Shown here: positions 32,408 to 37,629 of the stretch, one piece after another | How the letters are laid out: each line of letters begins with the position of its first letter | How positions within the stretch are numbered: position 1 is the first letter of the stretch | NCBI GenBank assembly: GCA_900756725.1 | Contig: CAAELJ010000130.1 | Span: 1 to 37,629, forward strand | Direction: 5' to 3' | DNA length: 37,629 nucleotides | DNA from: an uncultured Collinsella sp. | Lineage (GTDB): Bacteria > Actinomycetota > Coriobacteriia > Coriobacteriales > Coriobacteriaceae | The notes under the pieces: generated by a model | Told to the model about the DNA's origin: nothing | Seen by the model: only the letters and a program-made list of their open reading frames with translations | Database searches by the model: none | Made by a program: the position numbers and the translations under genes

Positions 32408-32988
32408 AGACGATAATACCTGCGTTGCCCGCGCTTCCGAAGTGTGACTAGCTGAGGAGCGGGTTCCGCGGCACAACCTGATTTTACCCAGCGAGGCGGA
32501 TCTTTTGCAGCCGCTCCACCGTTTATTTACATCTACCACCACAAGCGGATTCCGCACGAACGAGAGCAAAGAAACAACGCCGGCGCGGCCAACAGAGCAG
32601 ACAATCCATGCGACCAAAGAAATAGAAAAGCGCCCGCGGCCTCGGTTCCCCACCCAGGTCTAGGCGCTTTTCTTGACACCATCGCACCACATCCGCCATC
32701 GCCTCCGGCCCGACACTCATAAAAATGCAAGCGGGAAACGACCTCAAGATCACCAACAACAGCTTCAAGCAAGCGCTTGGGCAACTGTCGCAACACGAGC
32801 GCCCATAAATAGGGGCCAATTAATAAGTAAGAGAGCCTTGCCACCAATTGTCATTCAGGCACGATCAGCCAATAGGTCAAATGGCAACTAACGGGTGTCA
32901 GATATACCAATATACGCAAGATTAACTGCTAGAATGCAATGGTGGACAGGCTCACCAACGTCGTGGAAGCATAAGGTAAGGAGTGCGC
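32408..32988. other. Gene-poor 581-base region before hsdR
   Basis: Frames on the minus strand here lack a good ribosome binding site and show no recognisable domain; they may be decayed gene remains. A separate inverted repeat is at 32624-32673. The last 150 bases are AT-rich and hold a possible hsdR -10 (TAGAAT, 32930-32935), without a clear -35. No supported gene was found. Confidence 0.5.
32624..32673. terminator. Isolated terminator-like inverted repeat
   Basis: AGAAAAGCGCC (32624-32634) and GGCGCTTTTCT (32663-32673) are perfectly complementary around a 28-base loop, with a T-rich end on either strand. No gene is assigned on either side, so it may be a remnant or the end of an unseen small transcript. 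Confidence 0.45.
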
Positions 32989-35900
32989 ATGATTGCTGTC
33001 GACTACAGCTCCTCAACGTCATTTAATGAGGATGCTTTCGAACAAGGCATCATTGACCACTTGCAAACGAGCCTGGGGTACGAGCACCTCTATGGACCCG
33101 ATGTCGCTCGTTCCTCCGACGCGTTTGACGACGCCTTCCTACCTGACGTCATTGGGCCCGCTCTTGAGAGCATTAACCCCACGCTCAATCGACGTGCGAT
33201 TGATGCCTCAATAACCAGACTAAAGGAAATCGAGGGCAGCGACCTCATCGCCAAGAACAGCATCTTTATGGACATGCTCCAGAACGGTGTGGAGACAAGC
33301 TGGTTTGACGGCAAAGAAGAGCATACGGACATCGTGCGCTTGGTCGATTACGACAATCCCGAAAAGAACTGCTTCCACGTTGTTAACCAGTGGACCTACA
33401 TCGAGTGTGGCACCAACAAACGTCCAGATGTCATCGTATTCGTTAACGGTCTTCCGCTCGTTCTCTTTGAATTGAAGTCGCCCGCTCGAGCCGACGCTGA
33501 CAGCGAAGATGCCTACCAACAGATTCAAAACTACAAACGACAGATTCCATCGCTTTTCGTGTGCAACGCCTTCTGCGTCACCAGCGACATGCTTCACACC
33601 AAGGTTGGCACAATCACCGCCAACGAGTCGCGCTTCGTTGAGTGGAAGAGCGTCGATGGAAGCTACGAGGCCACCCAGTACGCCGATTGGAAGACGCCTC
33701 TGGACGGCATGTTCCCCAAGGAGCGGCTCATCGACATCCTGAAGAACTTCATTCTGTTCTCCGAGGACGCGAAAATCCTCGCGGGATACCATCAGTACTT
33801 CGCGGTGAACAAAGCGCTCGAGAGCGTGCATGAGGCCATCGGCGGCGACGGCAAGGGCGGCGTCTTTTGGCACACGCAGGGCTCGGGCAAGTCGCTTTCG
33901 ATGGTTTTCCTTGCCCATCTGCTCGAAGAGAAACTCGACAGCCCGACCATCGTGGTGATTACCGACCGCAACGACCTCGACTCGCAACTGTTCGCGCAGT
34001 TCTCCAGATGCTCAGATTTCCTGCGCCAGACGCCCGTTCAGGCGCAGAGCCGCGCCGATCTTGCGCAGCAGATCTCGAGCCGCCGCGCCAACGGCATCAT
34101 TTTCACCACTATGCAGAAATTCGAGGAGGAGGCCATCGCCCTCTCCGAGCGCAAGAACGTCGTCGTGATGGTGGATGAAGCGCACCGCGGGCAGTACGGG
34201 TTCGAGGAGAAATACGACCGTGACGGCAAGAAGCACACGGGCACCGCGTTGCTCATCCGCCGCGCCCTTCCGAATGCGACTTTCATCGGCTTTACCGGTA
34301 CCCCTATTTCTGCCGAAGATCGATCGACTCGCGAGGTTTTCGGCGATTATATTGACGTCTACGACATGACTCAGGCAGTAGAGGACGACGCAACTCGACC
34401 CGTGTTCTACGAGAGCCGCGTCGTCGCACTCAAGCTGGATCAGGGTATCCTTGCAAAAGTTGACGATGAGTACGAAAAGCTCACCGAGCAGGCTAACGCC
34501 GAAACCATTGACGCAAGCAAGCGCAACTTTGCAAATCTGGACGCCGTTCTAGGTGCACCCGAAGTCATCGATGCCCTATGTCAGGACATCGTAGAGCACT
34601 ATGAGACCAACCGTGCGCACGAACTCACCGGCAAGGCAATGATCGTTGCGTATTCGCGCCCCGCCGCCATGGCTATATATCAACGTATATGCGAGCTGCG
34701 ACCCTCTTGGAAGGACGAGGGCAAGCTCGGCGTTGTCATGACCATGGGCAATCAGGACCCCGAGTGGTGGTTTGACGTCGTAGGCAATAAGGCCCATGTT
34801 AAGGAGATGGCGAAGCGGTTTAAGGATGACGCCGACCCGCTCAAAATCGTAATCGTCGTAGACATGTGGCTCACCGGTTTTGACGTGCCGAGCCTTGCCA
34901 CTATGTATGTGTATAAACCCATGCGCGGATATAACCTGATGCAGGCAATCGCACGCGTAAACCGAGTATATAAAGACAAGGTTGGCGGACTGGTTGTTGA
35001 CTACGTAGGCATAGCTAACGCCCTTAAACGCGCCATGAAGGACTACACCAAGCGCGACCAAAAGAAATACGGCGACATGGATATCGGGAAAACCGCCTAT
35101 CCTAAGTTCTTGGAAAAACTGGCAGTCTGTCGCGACAAAATGTTTGGTTACGATTATTCGGAATTCATGAGCACCGAGTCCGCCGCACGTCGAAGCGAAC
35201 TCATAACGGGTGGAGTAAATCATATCCTTGCACCCGGCGACGAAGATATCACCCGCGACTTTGTTGAGCAGGCAGGAGTCATGCTCAAAGCCTATGGACT
35301 CGCCAAAAGTCGCGCAACAGACATGCAGCGCATCGAGGCTGGCTATTTCCAGGTTGTTCGAGAGCTTATCCTTCAGCTCACCGAGCAGGGCGGCACCCGC
35401 AGCAAAAACGGAGGCAAACTTACCCTTAAGCAGGTAAATGACCGCATCAATGCACTACTCGAACAGAACATCGTCCATACCGACGGCGTAATAGACTTGT
35501 TTAAGGTGGAAGACGAAACGGTTTCGATTTTTGATCCCAAGTTTCTGTCGAGCCTCTCGCGTATGAAAGAGAGGAACCTGGCTTACGAGCTGTTGAAAAA
35601 ACTCATCGACGACCAGATTAAGGGCTACCGCAGAAAGAGCATAACGCAGGCAAAAAAGTACTCGGAACTCATGCAAAGCATGGTAAATGGCTATCTCAAC
35701 GGGCAGCTCACAAACGCTGAGGTATTCGAAGAAATGCTCAAGATGGCGAAAGAGATGTTTTCCGAAAACCAAAAGGCAAAGGCGCTTGGGCTTAGCGAAG
35801 AGGAGTTTGCGTTTTACGAGGCGCTAACACAACCGCAGGCAGTCGCCGACTACTATCGCGAAAGAAATGACGAGCTGGTCGCTATCACGCAAGAGCTCGC

Positions 35901-36078
35901 TGCGAAGATGCGCGAAATGCGCACGGTCGATTGGCAGAAGAAGCAAAGTGCACGCGCTGCTATGCGTGTTGCAATTAAGCGTCTGCTCAAACATCATAAG
36001 TATCCGCCAGAGGGCATGGAGTCGGCACTGGCCACCGTGATGGATCAGTGCGAACTCTGGGCCGACAATGCAGCATAG
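32989..36078 (+). CDS. hsdR: Type I restriction enzyme, R subunit HsdR
   Basis: A 1029-residue HsdR, the motor and nuclease subunit of a type I restriction-modification complex that translocates DNA and cuts unmethylated foreign DNA. Nuclease motif RPD...FELK (D147, E161, K163) is intact. The helicase core has TQGSGKS (Walker A, about 294-300), DEAH (396-399), FTGTPI and MWLTGFDVPSL with QAIARVNR (motif VI). The ATG at 32989 is chosen since AAGGAG lies five bases before it; a GTG two codons earlier overlaps the site. hsdM follows 14 bases downstream. GC content is uneven: about 70% in lines near 33841-34080 but about 42-45% near 34921-35700. Confidence 0.95.
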   Translation: MIAVDYSSSTSFNEDAFEQGIIDHLQTSLGYEHLYGPDVARSSDAFDDAFLPDVIGPALESINPTLNRRAIDASITRLKEIEGSDLIAKNSIFMDMLQNGVETSWFDGKEEHTDIVRLVDYDNPEKNCFHVVNQWTYIECGTNKRPDVIVFVNGLPLVLFELKSPARADADSEDAYQQIQNYKRQIPSLFVCNAFCVTSDMLHTKVGTITANESRFVEWKSVDGSYEATQYADWKTPLDGMFPKERLIDILKNFILFSEDAKILAGYHQYFAVNKALESVHEAIGGDGKGGVFWHTQGSGKSLSMVFLAHLLEEKLDSPTIVVITDRNDLDSQLFAQFSRCSDFLRQTPVQAQSRADLAQQISSRRANGIIFTTMQKFEEEAIALSERKNVVVMVDEAHRGQYGFEEKYDRDGKKHTGTALLIRRALPNATFIGFTGTPISAEDRSTREVFGDYIDVYDMTQAVEDDATRPVFYESRVVALKLDQGILAKVDDEYEKLTEQANAETIDASKRNFANLDAVLGAPEVIDALCQDIVEHYETNRAHELTGKAMIVAYSRPAAMAIYQRICELRPSWKDEGKLGVVMTMGNQDPEWWFDVVGNKAHVKEMAKRFKDDADPLKIVIVVDMWLTGFDVPSLATMYVYKPMRGYNLMQAIARVNRVYKDKVGGLVVDYVGIANALKRAMKDYTKRDQKKYGDMDIGKTAYPKFLEKLAVCRDKMFGYDYSEFMSTESAARRSELITGGVNHILAPGDEDITRDFVEQAGVMLKAYGLAKSRATDMQRIEAGYFQVVRELILQLTEQGGTRSKNGGKLTLKQVNDRINALLEQNIVHTDGVIDLFKVEDETVSIFDPKFLSSLSRMKERNLAYELLKKLIDDQIKGYRRKSITQAKKYSELMQSMVNGYLNGQLTNAEVFEEMLKMAKEMFSENQKAKALGLSEEEFAFYEALTQPQAVADYYRERNDELVAITQELAAKMREMRTVDWQKKQSARAAMRVAIKRLLKHHKYPPEGMESALATVMDQCELWADNAA

Positions 36079-36092
36079 GGAGCTAAAACAGC

Positions 36093-37616
36093 ATGGCTAA
36101 AAGCAAAGCTAAGGACACCAAGAAGAACACTGCCGACGTTGGCTTTGAGGATCAACTGTGGAACGCTGCAGATGTGCTGCGTGGCAACTTGGACGCTGCC
36201 GAGTACAAAAACGTCGTATTAGGCCTCATTTTCCTGAAGTATCTCTCGGACCGTTTCGACGAACGTTACCTAGAGCTCGTCGCAGAGGGTTACGGCGACG
36301 AGGAAGATCGTGACTGCTACATGGAGCAGAATGTCTTCTTCGTTCCCGAAGAAGCACGTTGGGCGAACATCTCACAGGCGGCGCATACGCCCGAAGTTGG
36401 CCAGATCATCGACAATGCCATGCGCGCCATCGAGCGCGAGAACGACAAGCTCAAAGACGTGCTGCCCAAGAACTTCGCTCGTCCCGAACTAGACAAGAGG
36501 CGCTTGGGCGACGTCGTTGACTTATTCACAAACGTACAAATGACCGATAACGAGAGCGAGAAAGACCTGTTAGGGCGCGCATACGAATATTGCCTGCAGA
36601 AATTCGCATCAATGGAGGGCAAAAACGCCGGCGAGTTCTATACGCCGTCGTGCATCGTGCGCACGCTGGTTGAAATCCTCCAGCCTTTCCACGGTCGCGT
36701 GTACGACCCCTGCTGCGGCAGCGGAGGCATGTTCGTGCAGTCCGCCGCCTTCGTCGAGCACCATGGCGGCAACGTGGTACAGGACATCACCATCTTTGGC
36801 CAGGAGAGCAACCCTACCACGTGGAAGCTCGCAAAGATGAACCTCGGTATTCGCGGCATCGAGGCCGATTTGGGCAACTATGCAGACACCTTCAGCGCCG
36901 ACCAGCACAAGAATGAAAAGTTTGACTATGTGTTGGCAAACCCACCCTTCAACCTCAAGAACTGGGGCGGCGAAGCGCTGCAGGAAGACGTACGTTGGAA
37001 GTACGGCATGCCGCCCACGGGCAACGCTAACTTCGCTTGGATGCAGCATATGATTTGGCATCTTAACGGCACGGGCAAGATTGGCCTCGTATTGGCAAAC
37101 GGGTCGCTTTCGAGCCAGACGAGCGGCGAGGGCGATATTCGACGCGCTATCGTAGAGGACGATCTGGTCGAGGGCATTGTAGCCATGCCGGGGCAGCTGT
37201 TCTACAGCACCCAAATTCCCGTATGCCTGTGGATTCTGAATAAGAAAAAGGCTCAACCAGGAAAGACATTGTTCATCGACGCACGCGAGATGGGAACGAT
37301 GGTGACGCGCAAGCTGCGCGAGTTTGCCGAAGAGGACATCAACAAGGTCGCGGGCGCTTTCGACGCCTTCCGTAAGGGCGAGCTCGAACCCGAGAAAGGC
37401 TTCAGCGCTATAGCTGATTTAGACGAAATCGCTAAACAAGATTTCATTCTGACACCCGGCCGCTACGTAGGCATTGCCGAAACCGAAGACGACGGCGAAC
37501 CATTTGAAGAGAAGATGGCACGCCTGACCAGCGAGATTTCAAAGTGCTTTGAAGAGTCCAACCGCTTGCAGGAGCAAATTAAGAAGAACTTGGAGGCGAT
37601 TGGGTATGGATTCTGA
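36093..37616 (+). CDS. hsdM: Type I restriction-modification methyltransferase HsdM
   Basis: A 507-residue N6-adenine DNA methyltransferase subunit. The N-terminal HsdM helical domain (LWNAADVLRGNLDAAEYKNV then VLGLIFLKYLSDRF) is followed by the AdoMet motif DPCCGSGGM (from residue 205) and the catalytic motif NPPF (283-286). It methylates adenine at the site read by HsdS, protecting host DNA, and is needed for restriction. The ATG lies 14 bases after the hsdR stop and the stop overlaps the start of hsdS by 11 bases, the usual compact hsdRMS operon. Confidence 0.95.
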   Translation: MAKSKAKDTKKNTADVGFEDQLWNAADVLRGNLDAAEYKNVVLGLIFLKYLSDRFDERYLELVAEGYGDEEDRDCYMEQNVFFVPEEARWANISQAAHTPEVGQIIDNAMRAIERENDKLKDVLPKNFARPELDKRRLGDVVDLFTNVQMTDNESEKDLLGRAYEYCLQKFASMEGKNAGEFYTPSCIVRTLVEILQPFHGRVYDPCCGSGGMFVQSAAFVEHHGGNVVQDITIFGQESNPTTWKLAKMNLGIRGIEADLGNYADTFSADQHKNEKFDYVLANPPFNLKNWGGEALQEDVRWKYGMPPTGNANFAWMQHMIWHLNGTGKIGLVLANGSLSSQTSGEGDIRRAIVEDDLVEGIVAMPGQLFYSTQIPVCLWILNKKKAQPGKTLFIDAREMGTMVTRKLREFAEEDINKVAGAFDAFRKGELEPEKGFSAIADLDEIAKQDFILTPGRYVGIAETEDDGEPFEEKMARLTSEISKCFEESNRLQEQIKKNLEAIGYGF

Positions 37617-37629
37617 GATCGTTCTTTCC
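37606..37629 (+). CDS. hsdS: Start of hsdS specificity subunit (cut by window edge)
   Basis: An ATG at 37606 begins a frame (MDSEIVLS) that runs off the window. TTGGAGG lies nine bases upstream, and the start overlaps the end of hsdM by 11 bases. The identity is inferred only from its place after hsdM; no sequence domain is visible in eight codons. Confidence 0.5.

Noticed and set aside
32333..32847. Overlapping minus-strand frames before hsdR
   Set aside because: No ribosome binding site, no recognisable domain and composition unlike other genes; possibly decayed sequence but not supportable as a gene.

Overview
The window looks like chromosome of a high-GC, anaerobic actinobacterium of the class Coriobacteriia, most likely Collinsella or a close relative. 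This is an inference from the GC-rich codon use, the class III fructose-1,6-bisphosphatase, the QueA/QueH pair, the C69 dipeptidase, the DUF4430 surface proteins and the long hairpin repeats between genes. No rRNA or tRNA gene and no CRISPR array was seen.

Left part (1-13.6 kb). The window opens inside a coiled-coil membrane-anchored protein, followed by about 400 bases of inverted repeats. A leftward queuosine operon follows (DUF3267 zincin, queH, queA). Rightward come a methionyl-tRNA-synthetase-like protein with a degenerate KMSKS loop, an RsmB/NOP RNA methyltransferase, a 56-residue membrane protein missed by length filters (leftward), a TIM-barrel-like protein of unknown role, a DegV fatty-acid-binding protein (leftward), the class III FBPase with a long leader, and two GtrA-type membrane proteins.

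Middle part (13.6-29.9 kb). A leftward transcription unit starts at a cobalamin riboswitch (about 21957-22130). It encodes a roughly 2400-residue surface protein and a second membrane-anchored protein. Both carry DUF4430 domains, a family related to the C-terminal domain of transcobalamin. This combination suggests a B12-repressed cell-surface corrinoid capture system and is the most interesting item in the window. Next come a UbiB-type kinase with a phasin-like partner, a C69 dipeptidase, and a tightly coupled fchA-folD pair in which FolD has lost the lysine and glutamine of the cyclohydrolase site. Two tandem paralogous lipoproteins and a small PH-like protein complete the block.

Right part (30-37.6 kb). 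This is an accessory, defence-like region: a HicA/HicB toxin-antitoxin pair, an ADP-ribosylglycohydrolase, two small ORFs, a gene-poor stretch, and a type I restriction-modification operon (hsdR, hsdM and the first codons of hsdS, cut by the window edge). hsdR has sharp internal changes of GC content, which suggests a recombinant history.
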